Source: CAYLPU01 sp964385635 (lineage in GTDB: Bacteria > Chloroflexota > Anaerolineae > B4-G1). From it: DNA of 49,908 nt. Below are positions 6,539 to 14,528 of this stretch, in pieces (positions within the stretch are counted from its first letter, which is position 1; every line of letters begins with the position of its first letter). Where the stretch lies: NCBI GenBank assembly GCA_964385635.1, contig CAYLPU010000028.1, forward strand, positions 1-49,908, in the 5' to 3' direction. The position numbers and the translations under genes were made by a program. The notes beneath the pieces are model-generated. The model saw only the letters and a list, made by a program, of their open reading frames with translations. It did no database searches and had not been told where the DNA came from.

Positions 6539-6811
6539 ATGGAACTCGCTACCCTTGTGCAAGACATTCACCGGCTCAACCATCAACTGGAACGCTTTGA
6601 GCGTAAGTACGGTGTGATGTCCGAGACTTTTTATGAATCGTACATCGCTGGCGAGGAGCCGGAAGATGATGCCTGGGTGCTCGACTTTGAAAAGTGGGCC
6701 GGATTATACGAGGTCTGGTGTGACCGGCAAGAGGCTTATCGCCAGGCGATGCAACGGCTGCGCGTAGAACAGCCTTCTCTCTCCAAGATCATCCAGCCCG
6801 TGACGGTGTGA
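6539..6811 (+). CDS. Small protein, probable antitoxin partner of the TumE-like protein
   Basis: Ninety residues, mostly helical and charged (DIHRLNHQLERFERKYG, then WVLDFEKWAGLYEVWCDRQEAYRQAM). It is rich in Glu/Asp and lacks an evident DNA-binding motif. It is followed after 3 bp by a TumE-family gene, and both lie behind one good promoter. Small acidic proteins of this form regularly precede TumE/DUF6516 genes, so an antitoxin role is likely but inferred from position. The ATG at 6539 has AAGGAG nine bases upstream. Confidence 0.6.
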   Translation: MELATLVQDIHRLNHQLERFERKYGVMSETFYESYIAGEEPEDDAWVLDFEKWAGLYEVWCDRQEAYRQAMQRLRVEQPSLSKIIQPVTV

Positions 6812-6814
6812 GCA

Positions 6815-7234
6815 ATGTTAGGCCGCACACTGCTGGACTATGAGTTGTTCATCTACGCGTTGCAAGACGATTATCCCAGCATTCAGGTGTCCACGCTTAC
6901 CGTCATCCGTCAGGCCAGTGATGTAGCCACGGTTGAGGGTGACGTGTTCTTCCATCACGATCTTCGCTTGCGCGTACTGGAAGTTGTACGTTTTGATCTG
7001 ATCCCGCCCCGGCTTTCCCGTTACGGCTACGAGGTCTGGCGTGGCGGCGAAAAGTTGTACTGGTACGACTCCCATCCTCACCCGAATGACCCCTCGTTGG
7101 TAGCCACGCATCCTCATCACAAGCATGTTCCCCCCGACATCAAGCGCCACCGTATACCTGCGCCGGGACTCTCGTTCACCGAACCCAACCTACCATTCCT
7201 GATCCAGGAGATTGAGCGACTGCTGAAATCCTGA
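6815..7234 (+). CDS. TumE-family (DUF6516) putative toxin
   Basis: 139 residues. The C-terminal block HPHPNDPSLVATHPHHKHVP followed by PDIKRHRIPAPGLSFTEPNLPFL is the hallmark of the TumE/DUF6516 family. The His-rich centre could form a nuclease-like or metal-binding site; the biochemical activity of this branch is not established to my knowledge. It starts 3 bp after its small partner, indicating translational coupling and a two-gene toxin-antitoxin unit. It is full length with no sign of decay. Confidence 0.68.
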   Translation: MLGRTLLDYELFIYALQDDYPSIQVSTLTVIRQASDVATVEGDVFFHHDLRLRVLEVVRFDLIPPRLSRYGYEVWRGGEKLYWYDSHPHPNDPSLVATHPHHKHVPPDIKRHRIPAPGLSFTEPNLPFLIQEIERLLKS

Positions 7235-7265
7235 GCGTCTACGTCGCTGACTCTGCAATTCTCTT

Positions 7266-7628
7266 TCAGTCAGAGTCATCAATGCCCGATGTTGCGCGAA
7301 GCGCCGCTGAGTAGTCGGAGAGTCTCTCCTGTCCCATATTGAGCAGATAGGCCAGGTCGGCGGCGCGGTAGCAGATTTGCACGACCAGGTCTTCAATCTG
7401 CCGCTCATCCGACAGCCCTTCCTCGACGGCATCCTGAATCGAGAAGCGCGCGCCGCGCCGAAAGGACTCGGCGGGGGTGGGGGCGTCAACGGTGGCCTTG
7501 GCCCGTTGATAGGAGCGTCGCCAATGCACCACGTGCTCTTCTTCGATCTCAAGGGCCTCGGCCAGACGGACATCGTCCCAACCCTCTTGTTCGGCTCTCT
7601 CAAGTGTGTCCACGTCGTCCAGCATCAA
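7266..7628 (-). CDS. Hypothetical protein with possible helix-turn-helix N-terminus
   Basis: 120 residues, not assigned to a family. The N-terminal half reads TLERAEQEGWDDVRLAEALE then EEHVVHWRRSYQRAK, a pattern like a small helix-turn-helix in which the second helix begins with DVRLAEAL. The second half is helical. The frame stays open upstream to 7733 and reads YANYDDHLGIGNIRFDEL, which looks like protein rather than chance, yet there is no ATG, GTG or TTG there except the TTG next to the present start. The gene may therefore have lost its 5' end. It is convergent with the TumE pair. Confidence 0.5.
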   Translation of the reverse strand: MMLDDVDTLERAEQEGWDDVRLAEALEIEEEHVVHWRRSYQRAKATVDAPTPAESFRRGARFSIQDAVEEGLSDERQIEDLVVQICYRAADLAYLLNMGQERLSDYSAALRATSGIDDSD

Positions 7629-7811
7629 CTCGTCGAAGCGGATGTTGCCAATACCGAGATGGTCGTCGTAATTGGCGTAACTATAGTGGAAGGTCTCAGC
7701 AGCCAGAAGTTGCCGGCGGTCAATCCCTTCATCTCAACTGCGCAACCCGGTCCAGCGCCGGGACCGGTACCGCCTCACCAGGCCCAGCCCAACCACTAGC
7801 CTCCCGCCACC

Positions 7812-8345
7812 CTATACCTGTTTGACTCTGAGGTCTGCCACAAAAAAGTGTGTCTCCAACCGGAACCTGCGCTCGGCTGTCTCATAGTTATCACTGGCCA
7901 GGTGAAAGGGGGTAAAGATGTTATCACGTTTCCGGCCCAATACTCTGGCATCCGTGACGAACGCCAGAGACGACACCGACACACCAACGCCCTCCGGCAC
8001 GAGCAGGCTCACCTCGCCCACAAAGCCGAAGACACGAAGCCGCGTCTCGCCCACAGGTATGTCTGCGCTGGTCATGTCCAGTTCGACGTCCCCTACGCCA
8101 ATCCAGATCTCCTCATCGGTCACCTCCCAGACGCCATGGCGGTGGACGTCGCCCAGCAGGCTCATTTGGACTGCCGTGTCGGGGCCGACCAGTTGCGGAC
8201 GAAGCAGCAACCATGCCCCTAACGCGATCAGCCCAATCGGCCAGCAGAAAGCCCCAACGTCCACGTCGAGCAGACTGCCGGCCAGGAACATCAGCCCAAC
8301 AAGGGTGATCAGGGCGCCAATGAAAATCTGCCAATTGTCGCGCAT
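7812..8345 (-). CDS. LiaF-like membrane protein
   Basis: 177 residues from the ATG at 8345, which has a strong AGGAGGA site. The N-terminal half has two membrane helices (WQIFIGALITLVGLMFLAGS and FCWPIGLIALGAWLLL). The soluble C-terminal half is a right-handed beta-helix-like domain of the LiaF type (DVHRHGVWEVTDEEIWIGVG, then GETRLRVFGFVGEVSLLVPE). LiaF proteins report or damp envelope stress next to LiaRS systems. No LiaRS pair adjoins it; the nearest two-component system is about 3 kb away. It may be read after nnr. Confidence 0.72.
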   Translation of the reverse strand: MRDNWQIFIGALITLVGLMFLAGSLLDVDVGAFCWPIGLIALGAWLLLRPQLVGPDTAVQMSLLGDVHRHGVWEVTDEEIWIGVGDVELDMTSADIPVGETRLRVFGFVGEVSLLVPEGVGVSVSSLAFVTDARVLGRKRDNIFTPFHLASDNYETAERRFRLETHFFVADLRVKQV

Positions 8346-8415
8346 GCTTTCCTCCTCCTGTCGCTTCGAACTTACCTGATTAACAGAAAAACTGAGTCGT
8401 TCCTCCCACACAAGA

Positions 8416-8442
8416 CCCTAAAGGTTTTCAGAACCTTTAGGG
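8416..8442. repeat. Perfect 11-bp inverted repeat
   Basis: CCCTAAAGGTT (8416-8426) and AACCTTTAGGG (8432-8442) around TTCAG. It lies 8 bp after the nnr stop codon. There is no clear T-run, so it may be a palindromic repeat used as a weak terminator or 3'-end stabiliser. Confidence 0.65.
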
Positions 8443-8449
8443 CCTGATC

Positions 8450-10024
8450 TTATACAACATGCGCTCCTACGTAACGGTCTCTAAGCGTTTCGCTAAGTCC
8501 TTCCCGGTCCATCCTCACGGCAAGAGGCAGATAGTCCAGTATGTCCTGGGCTGTTATGCCATCCTCCCCTTTGTCCTCAGCGGCCAGGTCCCCGGCAAGC
8601 CCGTGAATGAACACTCCCTTCCTGGCCGCATCCTGAACGGATAGCCCCAGACCGAACATGGCAGCAATCGTCCCCGTCAGGACGTCACCCGACCCTGCCG
8701 TCGCCATACCGGAATTCCCGCTCATGTTGATAAAAATTCTCTCATCGGGATATCCGATCAGCGAGTGAGCCCCCTTTAGGACGATCATCGCGTTCAATGC
8801 CCTGGCGGTACGCTGCAGGACGTCTATCTTGCTGGCGTCTATTTCGCACACACTCATCTCTGTGATTCTGGACATCTCGCCTGGATGAGGCGTAAGGATT
8901 GTCTCCGCTTTCCTTCCCCTTACGATTTGCAAGTCTTCACACAGCGCCGTGATTCCGTCACCGTCTATGAGCAGCGGCTTGTCGATCTCCTGTGCCAATT
9001 CCCTGGCCAGTTGTTGGGTTTCCTCCTCCAGCGACAACCCCGGACCGAGGACCACCATATCCACTCTCTCCGACAGTTCCAGTAAGGCACGTTTGTTTTG
9101 AAGGGCGATACTTCCCGAACTCGTTTCTTCCTGAGGTGCAAAGACAATCTCGCTTCCCTTATTCGCGATAAAGGGCGTCATCGATTTGGGCGCAGCCAGG
9201 CGAGAATATCCACCACCCGCTTTCAAGAAAGACAAGGCCGCAAAATAGGGCGCTCCAAAGTAACTGGACGCACCTGCGATGAACAGAACCTCACCAAAAT
9301 CTCCTTTGTGACCGTCTTTATCCCTGGCGGGCAGTCTCACTGGATGGTTGATCTCTATCTTCAGCGAGTCGGCATCGTACATTGACGGCGGAAAGGATAT
9401 GTGTGAAACGTACAGCCTGCCGCATAGGTCATACCCTGGGAAAAGCAGATTGCCTATCTTGGGCAGGCCAAAGGTCACAGTGTAATCCGCCCTCACCGCT
9501 GTTCCCATTACCTTGCCCGTGTCACCGTGGACGCCAGAGGGGATGTCAACGCTAAACACTGTTTTCCCACTTTGGTTGATCAATTCGATGACATCGCGAT
9601 ACAGTCCCTCGACGCTTCGTGTGATGCCTGTGCCCAGAATTGCGTCCACAATACCGTCGCAATGGGCGACATCCGTTTTCGTCACCTCGATGGATTTGAT
9701 CTGCTGGACCTCTATGGGCAGCCGGGACACGATGTCGAGGTTGGTTTTCGCCGCACCCTTGAACCTGCCCCGGTCGCCTAAGATGAACACCTTGACGGCT
9801 CCACCATTTGAGTGGATCTTTCTCGCAACGACAAACCCGTCCCCCCCATTGTTGCCAGGACCGCAGAACACGAGAAACTTCTTGCCCTTGACGCCGGACT
9901 CCTTTAGCAGGACGAAGTACACAGCCTGACCCGCGTTCTCCATCAAGAGTTCTTCCACGATGCCGAATTTCTCTATGGCGGTCCTGTCCAACGCTCTCAT
10001 CTCGGAGACTCTGCTGACTTTCAT
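8450..10024 (-). CDS. nnr: Bifunctional NAD(P)HX epimerase/dehydratase
   Basis: 524 residues. The N-terminal YjeF domain (about 1-215) contains FCGPGNNGGDGFVVAR and SVDIPSGVHGDTG and interconverts the R and S forms of hydrated NAD(P)H. The C-terminal ribokinase-like domain (about 225-510) contains KGDFGEVLFIAGASSYFG, VVLGPGLS, LTPHPGEM, VLKGAHSLI and NMSGNSGMATAGSGDVLTG. It dehydrates S-NAD(P)HX at the expense of ADP. Together they repair damaged nicotinamide cofactors in the cytoplasm. Both active-site signatures are complete and the length is normal. The gene probably has its own promoter about 310 bp upstream, giving a long leader that contains the MITE-like element. Confidence 0.95.
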   Translation of the reverse strand: MKVSRVSEMRALDRTAIEKFGIVEELLMENAGQAVYFVLLKESGVKGKKFLVFCGPGNNGGDGFVVARKIHSNGGAVKVFILGDRGRFKGAAKTNLDIVSRLPIEVQQIKSIEVTKTDVAHCDGIVDAILGTGITRSVEGLYRDVIELINQSGKTVFSVDIPSGVHGDTGKVMGTAVRADYTVTFGLPKIGNLLFPGYDLCGRLYVSHISFPPSMYDADSLKIEINHPVRLPARDKDGHKGDFGEVLFIAGASSYFGAPYFAALSFLKAGGGYSRLAAPKSMTPFIANKGSEIVFAPQEETSSGSIALQNKRALLELSERVDMVVLGPGLSLEEETQQLARELAQEIDKPLLIDGDGITALCEDLQIVRGRKAETILTPHPGEMSRITEMSVCEIDASKIDVLQRTARALNAMIVLKGAHSLIGYPDERIFINMSGNSGMATAGSGDVLTGTIAAMFGLGLSVQDAARKGVFIHGLAGDLAAEDKGEDGITAQDILDYLPLAVRMDREGLSETLRDRYVGAHVV

Positions 10025-10066
10025 TTCTTACCTCAGTTTGACAGTGGCACGTATTTGACGATGTTA

Positions 10067-10192
10067 GATTACCTGCATCTTCTCAAAAAGTTGGGGCGAA
10101 AGTAGGTCGGATTTGCTGTCCGACCCTGTGGCGGTTAGCAAAACCGCCCTACGCTGCCCTTGCCCCAAGATATTGAGAAGATACGATTACCT
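10067..10192. mobile_element. MITE-like element with 12-bp TIRs and 8-bp target duplication
   Basis: The direct repeat GATTACCT flanks the element at 10067-10074 and 10185-10192. Inside are terminal inverted repeats GCATCTTCTCAA (10075-10086) and TTGAGAAGATAC (10173-10184), identical in 11 of 12 positions. Nested within are stems TTGGGGC/GCCCCAA (10091-10097, 10162-10168) and GTAG/CTAC. Two hairpins follow: GGTCGGA/TCCGACC (10105-10111, 10119-10125) and GGCGGTT/AACCGCC (10130-10136, 10142-10148). The whole folds like a cloverleaf on either strand. It carries no reading frame, so movement would need a transposase in trans. It lies in the probable nnr leader. Confidence 0.75.
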
Positions 10193-10202
10193 CTTGTGGT
10201 GG

Positions 10203-10238
10203 CCGAAGGTCTCCTCGCCTCGGTCGGGAGACCTTCGG
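10203..10238. repeat. 12-bp inverted repeat sharing a dispersed 20-mer
   Basis: CCGAAGGTCTCC (10203-10214) pairs with GGAGACCTTCGG (10227-10238). The right half is nearly the same as a 22-bp sequence found inside two coding regions at 26545-26566 and 40945-40966. Confidence 0.7.
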
Positions 10239-10331
10239 CGGACGAGAACTCAGTCTATGCCCCACAGCCTTCTACTCCTGGTTGTGAACTGGTGCGCGTG
10301 CCAGTGCTGCCGTGGATGGTTGCTCGCCCAG

Positions 10332-10360
10332 ATTATAGCCTAACGGCGGTACTTGCACAA
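10332..10360 (-). promoter_or_regulatory. Probable nnr promoter (long leader)
   Basis: On the minus strand TTGTGC (10360-10355), 17 bp, TATAAT (10337-10332). Transcription would cross the inverted repeat and the MITE-like element before reaching nnr at 10024, a leader of about 300 bases. Confidence 0.5.
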
Positions 10361-10450
10361 ACACAAAACGTCCGCCGCGCTTTGCGAGCTCGAGTGGGAC
10401 GATTTGAACGCTCCACGGTTAAGTGTGGAGCTACCTATGCTGCCTGTGTC

Positions 10451-10486
10451 TGTAGGGAAAGTATGACTATTTCATGTAGGGAAAGT
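10451..10486 (+). repeat. Two direct copies of TGTAGGGAAAGT
   Basis: Exact 12-bp copies at 10451-10462 and 10475-10486, start to start 24 bp. The rest of 10240-10560 shows no gene, only low-quality frames. The copies might be operator half-sites or a transposon end; nothing decides. Confidence 0.4.
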
Positions 10487-10564
10487 TAGACATGGGATTT
10501 AAGGCGCGATGATCAGGCAGAGATTGGGTTATTGTGTTCTACGGTCCCTTCACATCGAGCAAGG

Positions 10565-10593
10565 TTGCGCAATGCGCCGCTTTCTGTTATTAT
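10565..10593 (+). promoter_or_regulatory. Promoter for the thioesterase/Lon/Usp unit
   Basis: TTGCGC (10565-10570), 17 bp, TATTAT (10588-10593). Between it and the gene lies an 11-bp inverted repeat, GTGAAACGTGA (10630-10640) and TCACGTTTCAC (10666-10676), within a degenerate CGTGAAAC-type repeat. Confidence 0.5.
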
Positions 10594-10705
10594 TTACGCT
10601 GAGCGCGTGTCGTGGAGATCTTGTGAAGTGTGAAACGTGAGAGCGGCTTCAATGTTGGCGTCTGGTCACGTTTCACGCATCGCGTATCACGCTTTGAGGT
10701 AACCA

Positions 10706-11125
10706 ATGACTGATAATCTCTTTCGTTTCTCGACCACTCTGGAAATACGCTGGCGCGACCTGGACGCGCTGGGTCACGTCAACAACGCTGTCTACTTCAC
10801 CTACCTGGAGCAGGCCCGCGTCCACTACCTGCGCGAGTTGGGGCTCGTGCCGAGCGACCCTTCCGCCATTGGCATGATTCTGGCCGAGACCAGTTGCCAG
10901 TTCAAGTCACCGCTGGAGTTGGGCGAGCAAGTGACGATCTATGTGCGGGTGAGCGAGTTACGCAACTCCAGTTTTATTGTCGAGTACCGGCTGGAGGGAG
11001 GAGATGGGCGACTGGCCGCGACGGCCCGCTCGGCCCAGGTGTGCTACGACTACCAGAACCAGCGTTCCATTCCCATATCCGACCAGTGGCGCGAGATTAT
11101 CATCGCCTACGAGCCGGGACTGTGA
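10706..11125 (+). CDS. Acyl-CoA thioesterase, 4HBT/YbgC type
   Basis: 139 residues, the usual length of a single hot-dog domain. The motif IRWRDLDALGHVNNAVYFTY holds the catalytic Asp and the HVNN turn of the 4-hydroxybenzoyl-CoA thioesterase/YbgC group. It hydrolyses acyl-CoA thioesters; the natural acyl group cannot be told from sequence. The strand VEYRLEGGDGRLAATARSAQV completes the fold. The gene is 32 bp ahead of the Lon-like protease and the two probably share a transcript, although no functional link is evident. Confidence 0.9.
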   Translation: MTDNLFRFSTTLEIRWRDLDALGHVNNAVYFTYLEQARVHYLRELGLVPSDPSAIGMILAETSCQFKSPLELGEQVTIYVRVSELRNSSFIVEYRLEGGDGRLAATARSAQVCYDYQNQRSIPISDQWREIIIAYEPGL

Positions 11126-11157
11126 CCGGATGCTGGATACTGCAAAGGAGCCTCGCA

Positions 11158-13626
11158 ATGACAACCGTAGAACCGCTATCGGCCCAGCAACTGTGCCAGA
11201 CGTGTGATCCCTCACAGTTCAACTTCGAGACGACGGCCGAACTGGAGGACTTGAGCGAGATCGTAGGCCAGGAGCGGGCGGTGGATGCGATTTTGTTCGG
11301 CATCGGCATCCAACGCGAGGGCTATAACCTGTTCGCTCTGGGACCCAGCGGCACAGGGAAGCGCACCACCATCGGGCAGTTCCTGGACCAGAAAGCCACC
11401 GCTGAGCCACGCCCCTCCGACTGGTGCTACGTCAAGAATTTCGAGCAACCTCACAGACCGCGGTCCCTGCGGCTTCCACCAGGACGGGGGGGCGTATTGC
11501 GCAAGGATATGGAGCAGTTGGTCGAGGAACTGCGCAATGCGATCCCGGCAGCCTTCGAGAGCGAGGATTACCGCACGCGCAAGCAGGAGGTCGAGGAGGA
11601 ATTCAAGGAGCAACAGGAGAAAGCCTTCAACGAGATTCGGAAGCAGGCTAAGGAGCGCTCCATCGCGCTGATCCGCACACCGGCAGGGCTAGCCTTCGCG
11701 CCTCTGCGGGAAGAAGAGATCATCAGCCCGGATGAGTTTCAAGAACTGGCGGAAGAGGAGCGTAGCCGGGTTGAGGCCGACGTCTCCAGGCTCCAGGAGC
11801 GTCTCCAGGAGGCTATGTTCCAGGTGCGACAATGGGAACGTGAAGCGCGGGGGAAGGTGAAAGAGTTGGATCGCCAGGTGGCGATGTCCGTCGTCGGCCA
11901 CCCGATTGATGAACTGCTGGAGAAGTATGCAGAACTACCGGACGTGATGGACTACCTGAACGCGGTGCAGCAGGATGTGATCAAGAACGTGGACGAATTC
12001 CGCAAGACTGAAGAGTCGCCACAGATCATGGGGGTCCCGCTGCCGCGCTCGTTAATGGGCCCGCCATTGGTCCGCCGCTATCAGGTGAACGTGCTCGTAG
12101 ACCATAGCGAGTCTGAGGGCGCGCCGGTGATCTACGAGGATCATCCGACCTACAACAACCTCATTGGGCGCATTGAGCACATCGCTCAGATGGGCGCGCT
12201 AGTAACCGACTTCAACTTGATCAAGCCAGGCGTGTTACACCGCGCCAACGGCGGCTACCTCATCCTGGATGCGCGCCAGTTATTGCTGCAACCCTACGCC
12301 TGGGATGGGCTCAAGCGCGTTCTCCGCTCGCGGGAGGTGCGCATCGAGCCACTAGGCCAGGCGCTGAGCATAGTCAGCACCGTCTCGCTGGAGCCGGAGC
12401 CCATCCCACTGGACGTAAAGGTCGTCTTGATCGGCGAGCGGACGCTGTATTACTTACTCCATCAGCTCGACCCTGACTTCGGCGAGTTGTTCAAGGTCGA
12501 GGTTGACTTCAACGAGGAGATGGCACGCACCACGGAGAACAATCTGTTGTACGCCCGCTTGATCGCCGCGCTGGTCCGCAAGGAGGGACTGCGTCCCCTA
12601 AACCGGGGAGCCGTTGCGCGTGTCATTGAGCACAGCGCCCGTGTGGCGGGCGACGCCGAAAAACTCTCCGTCCATCTGCTTAGCATCACCGACCTGTTGC
12701 GTGAGGCGGACTACTGGGCGGGCGTGGCTGGCAACGGTGTTGTGACGACGGACGACGTGCAGCGAGCGATTGAGGCGCAGATTCACCGCGCCGACCGGTT
12801 GAGGGAGCGGGTGCAGGAGGAGATCGAGCGAGGGACGATCCTGATCGACACAACTGGAGAAAGCGTGGGGCAGGTCAATGGTCTCTCAGTGATCCCGCTC
12901 GGCAACTTTGCCTTCGGGCGGCCGAGCCGCATCACCGCCCGTGTCCGCCTGGGCAAGGGCGAGGTCGTGGACATCGAGCGCGAGGTCGAACTGGGCGGCC
13001 CCATCCACTCCAAGGGGATGCTTATCCTGGGAGGCTTTCTAGGCGCTCGCTATGCTGCCGAGCGCCCACTCTCCCTTTCGGCAAGCCTTGTGTTCGAGCA
13101 ATCTTACGGCGGGGTGGAGGGGGATAGCGCCTCGCTGGCAGAACTATGCGTGTTACTCTCGGCGCTGGCAGACGTGTCTATCAAGCAATCGTTGGCCGTG
13201 ACCGGCTCCGTCAACCAGCACGGCCAGGTCCAGGCCATCGGCGGCGTCAACGAGAAGATTGAAGGCTTCTTCGATATATGCAAGTCTCGGGGGTTGACAG
13301 GCGAGCAGGGGGCGATTATCCCAGTCGCCAACGTGCAGCACCTTATGCTGCGGCAGGACGTCGTCGAAGCGGTGGAGGCGGATCAGTTCCACGTCTACCC
13401 CGTGCAGACGGTGGACCAGGGAATTGAACTCCTGACCGGCGTGCCGGCTGGCGAACTGGACGAGGAAGGGAACTTCCCCGAAGGAAGCATGAACCAACTG
13501 GTTGAAGCCCGGCTGATCGAATTGGCCGAAAGGCAACGTGACTTCGCCGCGCCTGGCGGGGGAGCGAGAAAGGAAGAAGAAGCCGCTGAGGAAGTGGTTG
13601 GGGAGAAGAAAGCAGACGAGGTATGA
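11158..13626 (+). CDS. Lon-like ATP-dependent protease (LonB/YcbZ-type, S16)
   Basis: 822 residues from the ATG at 11158 (AAAGGAG site). An in-frame extension upstream overlaps the thioesterase and is not used. The AAA domain has the Walker A motif LGPSGTGKRTT (about 61-71). A long charged coiled-coil insert spans about 130-260 (EVEEEFKEQQEKAFNEIRKQ). The C-terminal S16 protease domain carries the Ser-Lys dyad Ser657 (EGDSASLAE) and Lys700 (GVNEKIEGF), 43 residues apart as in Lon. No Lon N-terminal substrate domain and no membrane helix is seen, so it belongs to the soluble Lon-related group. The Glu/Lys-rich tail is degenerate. Its stop overlaps the start of the Usp gene (ATGA), implying coupled translation. 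Confidence 0.93.
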   Translation: MTTVEPLSAQQLCQTCDPSQFNFETTAELEDLSEIVGQERAVDAILFGIGIQREGYNLFALGPSGTGKRTTIGQFLDQKATAEPRPSDWCYVKNFEQPHRPRSLRLPPGRGGVLRKDMEQLVEELRNAIPAAFESEDYRTRKQEVEEEFKEQQEKAFNEIRKQAKERSIALIRTPAGLAFAPLREEEIISPDEFQELAEEERSRVEADVSRLQERLQEAMFQVRQWEREARGKVKELDRQVAMSVVGHPIDELLEKYAELPDVMDYLNAVQQDVIKNVDEFRKTEESPQIMGVPLPRSLMGPPLVRRYQVNVLVDHSESEGAPVIYEDHPTYNNLIGRIEHIAQMGALVTDFNLIKPGVLHRANGGYLILDARQLLLQPYAWDGLKRVLRSREVRIEPLGQALSIVSTVSLEPEPIPLDVKVVLIGERTLYYLLHQLDPDFGELFKVEVDFNEEMARTTENNLLYARLIAALVRKEGLRPLNRGAVARVIEHSARVAGDAEKLSVHLLSITDLLREADYWAGVAGNGVVTTDDVQRAIEAQIHRADRLRERVQEEIERGTILIDTTGESVGQVNGLSVIPLGNFAFGRPSRITARVRLGKGEVVDIEREVELGGPIHSKGMLILGGFLGARYAAERPLSLSASLVFEQSYGGVEGDSASLAELCVLLSALADVSIKQSLAVTGSVNQHGQVQAIGGVNEKIEGFFDICKSRGLTGEQGAIIPVANVQHLMLRQDVVEAVEADQFHVYPVQTVDQGIELLTGVPAGELDEEGNFPEGSMNQLVEARLIELAERQRDFAAPGGGARKEEEAAEEVVGEKKADEV

Positions 13627-14465
13627 GCGAACGGGATGATGAATTGACGCTTCGACGCATCCTGGTAGCGCTGGACGCTTCACATCACAGCCTGGCGGCG
13701 CTGGAAGCCGCAGCCGAGTTGGCTGCCAGCCTGGAGGCGGAGTTGCAGGGGCTCTTCGTCGAGGACATCAATCTGCTGCGCGTGGCAGGTTTGCCTGTGG
13801 CGCAGGAGGTACCGTATCCCTTTGTCACTGCCACACGGCTGGATCGGGCGCGGATGGAGCGGGAACTGCGGGCGCAGGCAGCACAGGCACACCAGGCACT
13901 TGCTACGGTCTGTGAGCAGCGACAGGTCAAGTGGTCTTTCCGCGTCGTGCGCGGAGAGGTCGCGCCGGAGGTGCTGGCGGCGGCGCTGGAGGCAGACCTG
14001 CTCAGTCTGGGGAAGGCGAGCCGACCGCTCACCCGGCGGGTGCGGCTGGGTTCCACGGCCCGGGCCGCAGCAGCGCAGGCTCCGCACTCTGTGCTTCTGC
14101 TTCAGAGGCACGCGAGCATCATGCCCCCGGTGGTGGTGACTTATGACGGCTCGCCAATCGCCCGGCAGGCATTGGCGATGGCAGCCCATCTGGCACAGAA
14201 AAAAGGAGGCTACCTGACCATGCTGATCCTGGCCGATACGCCAGGCGCAGCACGGCAGTTGCAAGCCCAGGCCTCCGAATGGCTACGCGGGCGGGCACTC
14301 GTGGTACGGTACCGGCGATTGGCAGGTGCAGGTGTGGCAACGCTGACTCACGAAGTACGTGCTGAGAGAAGTGGCGTGCTCGTGCTGAGTAGCACCGTCT
14401 TGCATCCGGATGTGCTCCAGACGCTGTTGGACGAGTTGGACTGCCCGGTACTGCTGGTGAGATAG
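13623..14465 (+). CDS. Tandem universal stress protein
   Basis: 280 residues with two Usp folds. The first, about 8-160, begins RRILVALDASHHSLAALEAA and holds a long insert with VEDINLLRVAGLP. The second, about 163-280, begins PPVVVTYDGSPIARQALAMA and ends in CPVLLVR. The usual ATP-binding GxxGxS of UspFG-type proteins is only partly kept (LGSTARAAAAQAPHSVLLL in the first half). Start and upstream Lon stop overlap as ATGA, so the stress protein is made together with the Lon-like protease. A strong terminator follows. Confidence 0.85.
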   Translation: MSERDDELTLRRILVALDASHHSLAALEAAAELAASLEAELQGLFVEDINLLRVAGLPVAQEVPYPFVTATRLDRARMERELRAQAAQAHQALATVCEQRQVKWSFRVVRGEVAPEVLAAALEADLLSLGKASRPLTRRVRLGSTARAAAAQAPHSVLLLQRHASIMPPVVVTYDGSPIARQALAMAAHLAQKKGGYLTMLILADTPGAARQLQAQASEWLRGRALVVRYRRLAGAGVATLTHEVRAERSGVLVLSSTVLHPDVLQTLLDELDCPVLLVR

Positions 14466-14478
14466 GTTCAGAAAGCAA

Positions 14479-14516
14479 GCCCCCACCACGACACGAGCGT
14501 AGTGGGGGCCTTTTTT
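14479..14516 (+). terminator. Rho-independent terminator between Usp and bactofilin genes
   Basis: GCCCCCAC (14479-14486) and GTGGGGGC (14502-14509), then TTTTTT (14511-14516). It serves the plus-strand unit; the convergent bactofilin gene ends 13 bp further. Confidence 0.9.
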
Positions 14517-14528
14517 GTAGCGACAGTG

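Noticed and set aside
10370..10445. Possible antisense tRNA (a TTCAAAT loop-like sequence near 10400)
   Set aside because: The arms on either side of the loop do not pair, and no acceptor or anticodon stem can be drawn.
10894..11157. Upstream extension of the Lon-like protease overlapping the thioesterase
   Set aside because: The residues before MTTVEP show no family similarity, and the ATG at 11158 has an AAAGGAG site.
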